Below are positions 11,401 to 26,400 of a stretch of 42,289 nt of DNA, one piece after another. The notes below the pieces were generated by a model. The model was not told the origin of the DNA. It saw only the letters and a program-made list of their open reading frames with translations, and did no database searches. Made by a program: the position numbers and the translations under genes. The stretch comes from Defluviitaleaceae bacterium (lineage in GTDB: Bacteria; Bacillota; Clostridia; Lachnospirales; WQUN01). Location of the stretch: NCBI GenBank assembly GCA_009786535.1, contig WQRX01000001.1:97417-139705 (forward strand), in the 5' to 3' direction. Within the stretch, counting starts at the first letter, position 1. Each line of letters starts with the position of its first letter.

Positions 11401-14400
11401 GCTCCATAAGCATACGGGTAGAAAGGTTATGCAATGATACGCTTCGGCTATGTGGGGCAAGGGTCTGGTCTGCATTCCAGTCCATTTCTACGCGCAGGCG
11501 AATTGTCTGCTGGCTTGCATAGGCAGGAATGGTAGGCGTAGCCGAACCCGAAGGCGGCGCAACAAAGGTTTGCGCAGCAGTAGAAAGCCTCATCTCCCGT
11601 TGGCGTACGCGTAATTCAACAGGGTTAGGGGTGGTATCGTCTACACGGCCGTTTACATGCCCGTCGATATGACGCACTTCCAAATACCCGCGTGGGATGG
11701 GCGGCGTATTTGGCTCGTTAAACGCAGCGGGGATGTTTATCGCACCCGGCGTTGTTGCCGCAGAAAGCTGCACCCAAATATGCGCATATCCGTTGGGGGC
11801 AATCCACCCGGCAGGTGTACCCGCAGGCGGGGGCGTAACCACATGCCAATTTCCAAGGTGCTGGAAGGTGATACCATCGCTTACCAATTCAGTAACGCTA
11901 AGGTGTGCGGGGTTAATGGGACCATGGCTATCGTTGCGTATAGTCAAGCGCAGGGGGAAGCCGGCTCCATTCCAACCTGTGGGGTTAGGTACGGTAGCGG
12001 GGGTTTCTGTTGCGGAGCGCATCAACTCGCCTTCGTAATATTCAAAGCGTGTAAGGTCGGTATGTCTAATACTAAAGGCAGGTGCAATTACGTTAAGGTT
12101 TACGCGGCGGGCTGCGTCTATGGCGGTTTGTGCCGCAGAGGTAGCGGGGGTTTGCGGCGGGGTTGCTGTCCAATCCGTTAAGTCATACGCTTCACCGCTA
12201 CGCCAATAGGTAACACGCAGCCAGTCATGGTTGAAGGTATTATCAGGCATTGGGTTGGCGGTTACCGTTGCAGCGGCCGTTGCCGTTGGGCGAATGTAGA
12301 ATACAAAAGTATTATTTGCATTTGCAGAAGTGTTTGCGGGAATGGGAATAGGCATCGTAAGGGCTACCCCGGCGGCATCTACAATTTCGAAGGGGCTTGC
12401 CTCGCCTGCATGGGGGCTGCCTGCTAAACCGCGCAGCATATTAATATTTAATTGGTTTGCGCCCGTACCAATTACAATATCCTCGCGGGTAGAGGTATTG
12501 GTAATGGTTACGCGGCGGCGGTGGTAGTGGGTTACTTCGTCACGATGCATTTCAATATAGCGGTCGGCGGTGGGTTGCTCGGGGGTTACGTCTATCCGCG
12601 TAATGGCTACAGTGGGGTCTACTGTTTTTAATTCCAGGGTTAGGTCGAATCGGTAGTAGTTATGATTTACATCACAGTCGTGCGGGCAGTCAGTGTGGCA
12701 ATACCCTGCCCTGCCCAGTCCCATATCTACGCTGCGCGAACGCAGGAAGAAACGCTCTAGACGAATGGGTTCATCATCGTCATTTTCAACAATTACATTG
12801 TTCAGGTCTACCATATTGGGGATATGGTTTACAAAAATGACAAGCATTGCCGTGTGGGCGTTTTGGGTTACGTGGGCGTCCTCGTCGAAGGGGCTTAGCG
12901 CGCCGTGCGCCGTTGCCGTATCGGCTACCCATTCTTCTTCATCTTCGTCCCAGAAATACCACGCATAGCTAAACCACGATTCGTCCGCGGGGGGCGTACC
13001 GTCGTCGTCCCGTTCAAATACCACTTCAAAGTCGAGGCGCGGCACAATAGTACCGCTGCCTTCGTTACGCACGGTAAAGGTTTGCCAGTGGAAGTACTCC
13101 CCTTCCGCCGTATTTAAAATACCGTCGGTAACGGGGGTTTCGCCGATGTAGGTGTTAAATTCCAAATCGTGGTTGGGGAAAACCACAATATTCGCATGTT
13201 CAATTTCCAGCGTTAGGTTAAAGGTCACATAATGGAATGTACCCGCTGCGCTAAACAAGCCCCCCGCAGGGTTGGCAATGTAATAGCGTATAGTGAGCGT
13301 TGTAGTATACACACCGGGCGGTAATAACACCGCACGCGGGTGGGGCAGCAGCGTGAAGGAAATCACCGTATCATTTGGCGCAAACGGCGCAAGGGTCCCC
13401 GCCCCGCGGTTAAACAGCGTGGGGGGGGTAGGCACGTCTAATACACGGTTTGCGTCCATGATAGAAGGCGCGGAACGCAACGGCCAGCGGTTGGCTGCCG
13501 TGGGCGCGCCTGTCCATACTACTTCGAAGAGGGAGTGCGCAAAGCCCGTCACGGGGTCGTTACTTGCAAGGTTGCCGTCGTTATCTACGAGGTTGCCGTA
13601 ATAATCGTATACATCGCCGAAGTAGAAATGCAAATTATCCAAGCGCATATTGTTCCACTGAGATGGATTATGCAGCGTAATATTGCGGTGGTGGCTACCT
13701 GCATCTGTAGGTGTCGGGTGTGTTGCGGGCGGCACAGGGCGCTCACCGGGTAAAACGGGGTGTGTCCCGTATTCCATAATTACGCGCACTACGTTAAATT
13801 CGTCGGGGATAATGTCGTCGGAAGCATCCAGCGCCGAGGTAATATCATTATTTGCGGGGGCGTTCGCATCTACACCAATAAGCATTGGGCGCACGGTAAG
13901 GTGAACAGGGCGGCTGTGGCTTGCACCGTCTGCATGGGTGAGGTACAGCATACCCACTACTTCGCCGTCAACAAGTACGCCGCCATGCATGGTTAATGCA
14001 GCGGGGGTGGCGATGTTATTTTCATGCAGGCGGATAAAGGTATACGCCGTACCGCCTGCGGGCAGCCAATCGGTAGTTGCCATGTTGGGGTATACCCAAG
14101 CAGCATTTCCGCCGTGCTGGATAAAGTCAAACATCTCAAAGCCCGGATTGGCTACAAAACTAAAGCCGCTTGGCGTAGTTGAAGCGGGGGGCGGTGCAAT
14201 CGGCAGTGCAAAATCGCGCATGTTAATCGGGCCTGCGCTGTCGTTACGGATAACCAAACGCGCCATGCGGTAATCTGTGTCGTTTGCACCCGGCGTTGCA
14301 CTGCCCGAGCCGTATTGCGCGGGGTTTTCGCCTACGTAAATAATAATTTCAACAGGGTCGGCGACGGTGGGCGGCGTAGTAATAGAAAACCTTGGGCGGT

Positions 14401-17400
14401 GTACCGTAAGGTAGAAGCGCTCGTACACGGGGCGGCATTCGCCGGGGTACAGGTACAGGTGGCAGTCACTTCCGCCCGTGCAGGTGAAGTAATGGGGCTG
14501 CGGTATTAATGTGCTGTGGGTATTTACGGGGTCGTTTGCGGGTACAACGCGGTTGGGGCATAGGCTGTCACGGGTATCGCCGCGGTGGTAACGGATAATT
14601 AAATCATCTTCGGTGAGCGCGGTAACTATTTGGCTTGCTGCCAAGGTTGGGCGCACGTAGAAGGTAATGTAATTCAATGCATCGGGCACATCCACACAGT
14701 CGAGGGGACAGGTATCTGTTCTGCACGGCACAAAATCAGGGCTTGGGGGTATCCATCGACGGTTGGCCGGCCAGTTTTCCACGCCTACATATTCCCGTAC
14801 AAAAGTGCCGTTATTGTACACGCGGTACACCAGCTCGAAGGGGCTGCTTGCGGCACCCATATCCCCTTCAAAATAAATGCGCATTTGTTCAACGGCATTG
14901 CCGATATGAATCCACTCGCGGGTAGAGCGGTTGTAAATGGTAACGCGACGCATATGGTCGATGAGGCGTTCGTCCCTATCCATTACGATGTGATGGTCGG
15001 TTTCTGGCGGCGTGTTGGTTATGCGGTCTACACTCACGGTGTAATTAACGGGGCGAATTTCCAACTGGAAGTTGGTGCGGGCATCTTGGTTATTCGTTAT
15101 CCCCGCCGTTGGTGCGTAAATCCAAACAAACCCCGGGCGTATGCCAAAGGGGTTACCGGGTTGTGATACATCAAAGTCGGGGTGAGACGGGTCCGTATTC
15201 CAACCATCACCCGGCGCATAACGGAAGAAGTCCTCCGACGTTATACGGTTGGGACGGTCATTGGGAAGGGGTGCTGCCGATACGGCGGTAAGGTCTACAT
15301 ACACGGCAACTTGCGCACGTTCGCCGGGTAAGATGTACAAATTGGCTATTTCGTGAAAGTCATCCGGGTCTATTTCTACGCCGTTGTGTATCCAGCGGTA
15401 TTCAAACCATGAGCAAGCGCAGGAACGCAAAGTAATATCGCCATAACGAATGCGCCCCGTTCCCGTATTGCCCACCCACACATACTGACGGCGGAAGGTA
15501 ATGTCTGTACCGACGGGAAGCGCATCATTCGGCGTTAATAAAATATTATCGCGCAGCAAATTACGGCGCGCTTCCAGCGTAAGCAAGCCCACGGCGCGCA
15601 AGGGGTCTTCACCAATATACATATTAAAGCGTTCCAAGCTGGCAAGGGTTAAATCGTTAAGGTTGCCCGTGGCATAGAAGGTAAAGCTGGCGGGTTCGAT
15701 AGTGATGGAAACGGTAATATCCTTGTAATGGCTGCGGGTGCGCGTGCGTATAAATTCGTATTCATTGGTAACCTCGTTATACACGTAGCCGTAGCCGTAC
15801 ACAAAATACTCAATGCGAAGCACGGCGGTATACGTGCCCGGCAATAAGCGCGGTGTAAGCGGGTGCGGCTGAATAGTAAAGGGAAGAGCGCCATCATGGG
15901 CAAGGGTTCCGCTGCCTGCACCGTTTGTTGTGTGCGGCCAGCGATTTGCCGCAGCTGTATCATCATGCACAACGCTAAACAACGCACCCTGCCCCACAGG
16001 CAACGTAAATGCACTTGGCGTAGTTGTGCCATGGGGCGTAAATGTGTTTTGGTTATCCAAAAAGGTGTAGCGCAAGTTAGGCAGGTTCATAAAATGCCAT
16101 TGCGAATCGTTGGTAATATACGCCGTTTGGTTATGGGTGGTGCTCACGGTACTCCAGCCGATTGTGCCGAAGTCTATGGTATCAATTGCCACAATATCAT
16201 TGTGGTCGGTAGGAAGCGGCGGGCGCGAAACAGTAAACCGCATTGGGCGCACTTCCAAGTAAATTCTAATTTCTTGATACGCACCATCGGGGAAACCGCC
16301 GGCGGAATCCGTAGCTTGATCGGGCGCAAATCCGGGGTGGCTAACGGTAAACACGCCAACAAAGGCACCGGGGGTGGTGGCGGAACTAGGGGTGGTAAGG
16401 TGTGTTGTAGGCACAGTAAGCCGTAACAGCGTCCACACTTCTGCACCCGGAGCTATCCATATATCTCCGCAGGCATCTGTGCAGTCGCAGGGCGCTAGGT
16501 ATTGGCGCACGTAGGTGCCGCTATCATCTACGTATATAAACCAACCAAAATTTCCGCTGTGTTGTTGGAAATTAAACGGGAACGGTACGCCGGGCGTTTC
16601 ATCTTCGGGTTCAAAGAAATACTCTAACTCACTTAAATTCATTGGACCGTCGCCGATATTGGTGATGCGGATAGGCAACATACGCCCCGGCCATGTGGGC
16701 GCTATGGTGTCGGGTGCTTCCCCCGCGTAAATGGTGAAATATAGCTCGTCGGGAACTATTTCAAATTCGGGCGGGTGTACAATTAGCCTAAACTCTGTGT
16801 CGTGAGGATACAACGTTACCACGCCCGTATCCACGGACAATGAAGCAGCGCTGGTGCGGGAGTAAACAATACGCAGGTCATCGGTAACACCTACAATAAC
16901 CGTCATGTTGCGGCTGGCTTCTAACGTAGGCTGCACATAGAAGGTAAATGCGTTGGGGTTATCTAAGCCCGGGCGCGCGGAATGGTTCATGCTGCGCTGG
17001 GCCGGGGGCAGGTTCATCATACCTGCGTTGCCGGTATGCTCTGCTACAAAGTTGCCGGCTATATCATATTCACGGAATACAAGTTCAAAGGGACTGTCGG
17101 GAGAGAAGCTGATATTCATATCCCCCGATATTACACCCTGTTCAAATGCTTGCGTACCCACAACAACACCCACCCGCGTGGAGTTATTAGTAATAACAAC
17201 ACGTACGCGGTGGTCAACGGGCGGCTCGTTTCTATACATTTCCATATGGGTTGGTTCAGGTATGGGTATGTCTATATATTCAACTTCCATCGAATAGCTC
17301 ACAGGAAGGATATCCAATACCACGTCTACGCCCATATCCGCTATACCCATATTATAATCCGAGTGCTGGCGGATAATTATTAATTCTTCACGTATGCCAT

Positions 17401-20400
17401 ATTCACGCAAATAATCTTCGATATCAGCTGTGTGAATAACGTAAATCGCTAATTCTGCCGAGCCGTTAATGCCATTGGCGCGCGGGGGAATGATTACGCG
17501 GTTGGCTTCACGTTCTTGCGGCGTATCGCCGTAGCCGTCGGGTATCCAAATGTATTCGCCGTTATCGTATACCGTGCGCCCCCATTGGTAATTAAACCAG
17601 CTAACAGACGGATTAATCGTTGTTGGCAAAACCACTTCTAAATGGTCGGCAGGGCGAAGCACACCCGCACCCTCATTTTCTACCGTAATAATTTGACGGC
17701 GGAATACATCGCTGGTGATACCCAAGGGTAAGGGGGCGGCGGGGTCTTCACCCACATACATATTATAGTTGTCCAAATTATCCACATTTACGGAAACCGC
17801 CGCAGGGCTAACCGTAAGGGAAAGGTTAAATACCACGTAGTGGAATTCACGCGTGTCCCTAAACAGGTTATCATCGCCCGTTGTGCTTCCTTCAATAAAA
17901 TAGCGCACCGTAAGCCGGGTGGTGTACGTGCCCGGGGGCAGGTATACCGCATTCGGGTGGGGCATGATGGCAAAGGGCAGTGTCGCATCATGGGCAAGAA
18001 TACCCGCGCCGCGGTCTTGGGAACCGACAAGGCTTGGCGTGGAGTGCGGCAATGGCCAACGGTTGGGATAGGTATCAGCATCGCGGGTGTCGGGGGTGAT
18101 GATAAATAAAGCGTGGGGGAGCATGACAGGGGGTACAATCGGGTCGGTAGTATCATCTCCCGGGGTTATCACCGTAGCCGAGAACGCATAACGCAAATTA
18201 GCCAACTGCATCGCGTGCCAATTGGACGAGTTAAACAGGGTAACATCACGCCGGTGCTCCGCTACGGGCACCTGCCCCCATTCGATGCCTACGGGAGTAA
18301 TGTTATATTCATTAGTGGGTTCATAAACGCTGGCGGCCTCGCTTACATGCCCGCCTGTTTGCACGCCAATATGCATGGGACGCACGGTAAGGGACAGCGC
18401 TTGGGGCGATGTTGAAACAGTCGTACCGCTTGCTATCGTTCTTATGCTTACATTAAGGTACGCCGTATGGGGTACCTCATGGGTAAAGGTAACTGAAGTA
18501 TCGTCGTCGTCGGGGGTGGTTACGTCGGCGGGTACGGGGCGGCGGGCAACGATAACGGGTACACGTAAGCGCCCGTAGTTTGCAGGGGAAATTGTCCCAT
18601 CCGCATTTGCCGTTGCGGCGGGTATGGGCATGGGCGTACCCCGCAACGCTTCAACAATGTAATCATCGGGGAAAGTCGGCCATAAAACCGTAAAAAATGT
18701 TTCGTTGGTCGGATATTCGTCCGTAAACGCTAAATTTACGTCATTGCGCGGTATTGCGCCCAAAGCCGTATTAAATATTGCAATATATTTCGTATAGTGA
18801 GTTACATCGTTATCCACGGCGGGTTGGTTAATTGCGCCCGTTTGCGCTATTGCCTCGCGGTAGCGGTCGGCGGGCATTTGCCCTGCATATAGGTTAAAGT
18901 CTAAATTACAGTCGGGTGTCCCCTCGCCCGTTACTACATGTACGCGCGGCGGGTTAATGTATAGCGTAAGCGCTGCGCGGGTGGTGTGGCTCACCAACAA
19001 GGGGCGACTTGGCTCGGCAAAGTTATAGGTGATGTCCAGCGTTGCCGTATGCACGGTATTAACCTGGCGGGAAACGGCATCGGGTACGGGACGCATAGCA
19101 ATGCGGATAAATTCGCCCGGGTACAGGAAATTACGGTGCGTAAAGGCGCTGTCTGCACCATCTATGCCCGTTCCGCGTTCGTCAAGCAAGAATTCTATGG
19201 CAAATAATGCGCCGTCCGTATCACTTATAATGAAGGTACGGTTGCCCGTTGCGTTAGTTTCGTGTGCCGTACCAAAGGGCATGAGTGGAGAAACGGAATC
19301 ATTAATCACCAAGTCCCGCAGCGGTATACGCTCGCGGGTAGATTCGTTAGCAATGGTAATAAACTGGTTAAACGGCAGCTGCCGCCAGTCTACGGTAAAG
19401 GTATACGGACAATCCGCATTGCAATATACACACTGGTCAAGGTCAAATACTACAGGGTCTACCCACAGTACCAGCCTATGGTCTAAACGATTATCGGTAG
19501 CGACATAACTTGGCGGGGGGCGAATTGTATGGGGGTTAGTACGCGCGCTGGACGTACCTTGGCGATGGCGGATATCTAATATCACGTCATAAATACCCGG
19601 GAAGGTATCGCAATCCGGGAAATCTGCACATTGGAAGCCCGGGCAAGTGGGGTCTCCGGGGCAAGCGGGGTCGTCACAGGGTTCATCGGGGTCGCAAACC
19701 AAACAGGGTACAACAGGCAGGGCCCTGTGGGCGTCCGTCATGGCAAGACGGGTGGGCTGTACATAGAATACGAAATAATCTCCAGTCATACCCGCAGGTT
19801 GAATGATGCCCGTTGGCCATGTCTGAATACCTGCGGCATTTACTAATTCAAAGAAGGTGTTTGGCGTTTGATGCAGGGAATGCACACCAAAGCCCGCGTA
19901 TAGCCCATCACCCCATGGCAACGGCACACGGCTGGTGTTGGTTACGGTAACGCGGTGGCGATGGCGGGCGGCTTCTTCGCCCAAGTAAGCTACGGTGCGG
20001 TAACCTGCGGTAATATCACCCGTAAAGGCGGTATTTACCAGGCGGTCGCGGGTAATTGTTGATGTTCCCACAGGGGGTGCATGTTCAAACTCCACGGTAA
20101 AGCCGGGGGCGCGTACAATTAATTCGAAGTCGATATGCTGACGGTCCCCCAATGCACGGGCTATATTTGCGGGTTGCACAAATGCGCTTACCTCTACTGT
20201 CATACGACGTGCAAGCAACGGGCGCATTTGCATGGTGCTTTCTACTGTTGGTCGTACATAAAAGTCGATATACCCACCATATGCGGGGATGTATAGCCCG
20301 CCTGTAGGTAAAGACGGTTCCCAGTTGGAAAATTCAATCATGGGTGGCAAGGCAAAGAATATATTTATCTCATTCGTATGCAGTGGACGAGATGAATCAT

Positions 20401-23400
20401 TGGTTAAACGCACCCTACGGCGGGTGTATTCGGTGGGTATGTCTGTATCTTCGCCTGCATAAAGCTCAAAGCGGTTGTTTGTGCTGGGTGTACCATCGGC
20501 ATTGATGAGTTGCAAGGATATGGGGCGTGGGCGTACATGCAGGTCTAGTGCAATATTTTCCACATGCAAAGCAGCGGGGGCTGCACCCACCGCAGGACGG
20601 TCAAATTCCATGGTAAAGAAGCCGTAGTACGACTGCCCCGCAAGGTTAAGCGCACCCGTTGCAGGTGGTGTGGCAAAACGGAACAGGGAAACATGGCTGG
20701 CACGGGGTTGTACCGTAATTTGCCACAAACCGTGCGAGTTGGGTATACGATAATGGTTTGCCCCTATCCATTCAATGGTTTCCGCGGGGAAGAATGTACC
20801 CGTTGGGCGACGGAAGGTAAGCGCTTCTATATTCACAATTTCAAATGCGGGGGGTACCATGGCGCGTATGGCATTAGCAAGTGCATCGGCTGTGCCTGTA
20901 TTTTCTATTACAAAAGTACGGCGGAAGTTGGCAGGGTCTTCCCCTACATACATTTCTACACTTATTGGGGGGTGGACACGTACGCCGTCATAAGGGTTAA
21001 GGGGGTCATGCAACTGCATATTATAATGCGAACCCGTAATTTCTATCCTATGGATGGGGTCCGGACCTAATACTTCAAAGCGCAGAGGGATGATATAGGG
21101 CATAAAACCTTGGTCGCCCGTAATAATTAAACGGTCGGTATGCACACCCTGTGCCAAACCGGGGCGCGGGCGTAAACTAACTTCTACATAATGGCGGTAA
21201 CCACGCCCACCCTCTACCGTGGTGGGCTGTACATATAATGTATTGGCGGTAATGTTTAAATTATGGGACAAATTAAGGTTATGGCTAAGCCCGCCCACTT
21301 GTACAAAGGGGGAGTTAGGACCTGCCTCCAACATTACATTGGTTATCCTAAACGGCTGGGTAGAATGGTTGGTAATTACCACCCGTACGGCGTAGTCATT
21401 ATTATCGGGTGGGCGCATACCCCAGTTAAACATGGGGTGTGTTGTGTCGGCGATATTGCCGTTAAAAGTTTGGAATTCTACCCGATTGGGTACGGGGAAC
21501 GCATTAAAGTTCCACTCTACCCATGGAGGAATCACCATAGCGGGGATAGTTATCCACGGCGGTGGGGCATGGGGTGCGGGGGGGTTGTACCACGCAGTGG
21601 TATTTTGTGGCGTAAAGGGAGGCGCAATTATACCTCGGTAATCATGGTGTACAACCTGCACGCGGGCATCTATAGGCGGGTATACCACGCGTAAACTTAC
21701 ACGTATGGCAAAGTTAAAGCTACCCAACAGTGGGTTAGCTGTACGCCCACTAATAATCAGACGATCTTCATACAACCCTGCAGGTAACCCTTCCACAGGG
21801 CGTATATGGAAGTTGCGGATATTATGCCCTACTGTTGTTGTACCGCTTTCGCCAATACCCGTTGCGGTTAGGGTATGCACAAAGGGGCCGTCCACATTGT
21901 TGTTACCCGATGCCCACTGTACCGTCATGGTGGTAATGGGAAATGGTTCGTTATTAGTTAGGGTGCGCAGTACCGCTTCTATTATGTCTGCGGTAATTGC
22001 CCCGGGGGACGTAATGATACCCATAGGCCAATCTACTACATATCCTTCTTCTACTGTGCCAAAGTCAATATTGTCTATGGGAGATAAGTCTACTCTCAGT
22101 GCACTAATGTTAAATTCCAACCGCACCCTAAGCATTACATTACCTGCAGCATTACGTATGGTTAAATAATCGTAATAATCGCCGTAGGGTAAACCCAATT
22201 GCGGGCGTACAACCAACCGCAATGTATCCCACAGCAATTCGTTGCTTTCATATTCAATAAGCGGGGGGGTACGCAGGTCTACAAAATGATAGTTGGTTAT
22301 CAATGTACCCAGTTCTAACCCTGTAGCGGGGTTAAAGGAAATACGGCTACCCGTTGGGTCTGCGGGGGAAGCAAATTCAAAAATACCGCGTGGGGGGTGT
22401 TCAAAGTTAGCGGTTAAGCCCGTAAGCGCACCCGTACCCGAATTAACCAGCGTAAGCAACGCAGGTTCTACCAAGTCATGGTCGTAGGGTATGCTGGCTA
22501 TCCAACCGATATTGCCAATATTTTCGGGGTACGGTCTTGCATCGGGTCTAAAGTTAATTAACTCGCCTCGGTTGTTAATGTCTGTAAAGTTGCGGTACAA
22601 CCGCCCTGCCAAGCTGGGGTTGTATACGGTAAATTCCGCTCTTGTGGCGGATACTAAGTCATAGGCCGGGGCGTTTATGGTTATACGCTCGTTGTACACA
22701 CCTACGGGCAAGCCCACAATCGGGCGTACATAGAAATGAACCGACCCCCCCGGCGGTATTACGGGAATAGTTTGGGTAAAGCGGGTTGCCAACGGTAACG
22801 GAACACCGAAGCTGTTCGTAAATTGAAACGCACCCCCCTGCCCCAGTTCTAATGCAACCACCATGTTGGTAATAATTACTGTATCGTCCAAGTTGGTAAA
22901 GGTTATACGCTGGGCAAGAGGTGCTATGGGATAACCCACAATGCGCCCGGGGAAGGAAGCCGAAGTTACCCGTGTATGAATGGGTTCCACGGTAAATTCT
23001 ACATCAATTAACAGTTCAAACCCGTCTTCATTAAACAAGCGAAGGGTGTCATAATAGAAGCCTAAGCCCAAGCCTACGCGGGGTTCTATACGGATATAAG
23101 GCAATGCATCTAACGGTGTATTGGGTGCTTGCGGAACAAGAATAAAAGGTATTGTGCCTATTACGTTAAAATTATCGCCTGCGCCTATCCATTCAAATTG
23201 AATATTTCTAATATCATAAGCGTTACCGCTGCGGCGCAAGCGTATATAACGTACGTTATCGTCTACAATATCGTAGTTAGCTAAATACAACGCACTGGGC
23301 ACATAACCTACGGTGTATCTAAATTCTGCATAGCCGGGTATGGCAAATGCTTCGGGAGGTACAACTTCAAAAGTTATGGGAATGCGTATGTTTGCGCCTG

Positions 23401-26400
23401 CGGTTTCGCTGGTTAGGTAACCGCGCCCTTCGCAGTGGGTACAGTCCACGCATATAATGCAGTTAATGTCTGTACCACCACAATCATTATCCGTACAGAT
23501 ATTACCCGTACCATTACAGTGGGTACACTCGGGGTGGAATATCATGTTGCGCCCTTCTATTATTAGGTAACCCGAATATACACCTACAGGCAAACCAAGG
23601 CGCGGGCGCACTACAAAAGAACCGCGCCCACGGGGGTTAATAATGGGTAATAAATCAGGGCCTACAATTTCAAACCAATCGTTAGACAACCCTTCCAAAC
23701 GTGCGCTTACGTCGTTCATTACATATTGCCCGGGGTTGGAAACAAAGAAGGTAACGGGGTAAGCCACATCATGCCCGTAGCCCACTACAAAGGGTGGGTT
23801 CCACATATAGTTGGGGGGGTTAACCACAGCGCGGGCGGGGTTAACCCTAAAGTACATACCCCGTAACCAACGGCGAAGGTTTGCGTTGTAGTACTCTGCG
23901 GTTGGGGGTGTTGCCCCCGTCCAAAAGTTGTCCGCTACCGTGGAATAACGACCGCTATCCTCGCGGAAGTTAAACCGCGCCCGTACCGAGAACATAGCCT
24001 CATAGGCATCTACGTTGGGGTCTAACCCCGTTACGGGGCGTACGCGCCATTCCGCATATGCGCCTTCTTCTATAAAGTCGAAGGGCGGGGCTTGCACCAC
24101 AATAAATTCATTTGCATCTATTACATAGTATAAGCCCGTAATACGCCCCGGTCCGTCGTTATACAAACGGAATACTTGTTGCGAACGCTCTGCGTAGTTT
24201 GCATCCGTTTCCCCCCATGTGCGGAACAAGGGAACAAGTCGCCCCTCGGGGGCAAGTACAGTAAAAGTGGCGGGAGCGGTAGCACGTATTATTTCGGGAG
24301 CGGTGATACTTCTGCGGGCGACTACACGCATCGTGTCTGTATAAACGGCGGGGATTAAATCCTGCACGGGGCGCACCCGCAACGTAATGGCGGACATGGT
24401 AGTCGCGGTTAAAAATTCAGGCGGTAACACACCAAATTCTGCTTGGGTACGGAAGTAGTTGGGGTATTCCACAGGTGCCAAGCGGTTTATAACCAGCCTG
24501 CCGTCTGTATCAATATGCGCCGTGGGTAAATCCCCCGTGCCTACGGGTGGCACAAGTTCTACAATAAATAAACCCGCGGGGAAATCGATACGAACATTTT
24601 GCAAGCCCATTTCACTTTCATTGGTAAGGGTAATGTACTGCCACGGGCGGTAAATATAACCATACCCCGCAGGGGAGAACGCCAAAGGCGTAAGCGTAGG
24701 TGGCATTAACGGGCAAGATAAAGTAATAACCACACCCGGTGCCTCTACACCAAACGAAAGTAATGTATCTACCAGCGGTATGTCGCGGTAGTCATAATCG
24801 CCTAATACAGGTGGGACAGCAGTAGGGTCGCTTTCTGTAGGCGGGTTTGCATTTACGCCCGTTACATCATAATGGGCATTACCTACATATACACGTATGT
24901 TTTCATCGAAGGAAGCGGCTTCATCGTCATCATCATACGTTAACCCGATTACGGGGCGTACTAACAGGAATACCGACTGCCCCGCAGGTACCATTACTTG
25001 GGGGTAGCTTTCATAATCCCAATCAAAGATGTAAGCATAATCCACCATGTCTGCAATGGTTAAGTTTCTTAAAATTGGATCGGGATGCGGAACGGGTGTA
25101 GGTGTAGGCACACCCCCTACGTCTTGAATTTCAACAATACCCATACCCACAACGGCAAAACTATGGGGTACATGTATTTGCCGTAACCAGAAGGGGTGGT
25201 CGCCTGTATTAGTAATATACACCCGTTGAGGGGGTACGTGTATGGGGCCATAACCACGGGGACGCGTTTCCCATTCTCGTAAATTCGGGGTTAGTGTGCC
25301 TTCGTGCGGGTCTACGGTAAAATACAGGTCAATATGACGGGGGAAGTCACTCCCTGCGAAAGCAAAATCTACCAACAGGCGGGAATGGTGCGTACCCGGG
25401 GGCAAGCCCAGCACAGGGCGCACGCCAAAGAAACCGTAACGGTTACAGCCACCCGTTAACCCTACGCAGGGGTAGTCGGGGTCGCAATTACATGCGCCAA
25501 TAAAATGCAGGCGGTATTCGTATTGCCATTCGTACAATTGGGTAACGGGGTTAAGCACTTGTACAGGCGCAGCACCAAAAGGTACGCGGTATATTTCAAA
25601 AATACCGTTGCTTAGCACTACATCGTCATTGGGGTCGTGCCAGTTGGGTATATTTAAGGTGCTGTTTGTGTCTCTATTTGCATTGGTTATGGCGGGGGTG
25701 GCACCTTCAAACCACATGCGCACATTACTTAAACCACCGCGGGGTACAAGGTTTTGTACCGCAATTTGCCTGTGGTTATAATCATCTACATGGTCTTGGT
25801 TATACCCTACCCCAGCGGGGGTAAAGTCGATACGGTTTTGCACTACATTAGCAGCGGGCGGGCGTATGGTTACCCGTATGGGGATATCTATAAAACCATC
25901 ACGAAGGTATACGTTACGCCCGTCTTCAACACCTATTACTTCTCTGGGGAAAACAATGTTACCAATACGTCGGTTACGTGTATTAAGGCGCAATGTAGCG
26001 GTATACGTACCCGGTGCCCAGTACTGCCAGCCATCGGTATAAAAGTTACGCAAACCAATTTGCAAGGGGGTGGGTATTTCTTGCCTCATTTGGCGTACGC
26101 AATACGTATGCAAGCCCGATGCTACACAACAACCTACCATTACAGGCTCGCCATCGTCGTCAAAAATAAGGGGTGAGCGTAAAAAGGTGTAGGTGTACAT
26201 ATTTAATTCATCGTCGCGCTCGCGGTCTATACCCGTTTGTACCCTAAAGAAGTTTTGTAGGAATATATTGCTTGGGCCAAGGTTAAAGGCACGTTGAATG
26301 GTGGAATAACCCGGTGGCATTGCACCCGGCAAATACGGCGCCACATCAGTAAACGGCAAGGCAAACTCGGGGCGCAGTCCGCGAATGTCTGCATTACCCA

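Larger units (their letters stand above)
5430..18410 (-). repeat. four-module super-repeat, five to six cycles of about 2.1-2.5 kb
   Basis: Four module types recur in fixed order. Type C has HHRxVxLHNLSTRM and RLAPGLHTETLTI (landmarks near 18.2, 16.1, 13.65, 11.4, 9.25 and 7.05 kb). Type D has FNTYVGExP, NxGxGxIP, WFNYxW and ends VNPVNYTV (near 17.76, 15.62, 13.15, 11.03, 8.85 and 6.59 kb). Type A has MDRDE, RRRVTITNxSTRE, VGTGAN and FYVRPTLAAS (near 17.25, 14.98, 12.55, 10.42, 8.27 kb, and degenerate near 6.0 kb). Type B has YxGExP, LRLTIRNDSxGPIN and QHxGNWxV (near 16.55, 14.1, 11.85, 9.73 and 7.53 kb). All four keep a nine-strand-like beta pattern with ASH-like I.N.S motifs. The constant order shows that the unit of duplication was the whole four-module block. 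Confidence 0.8.
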
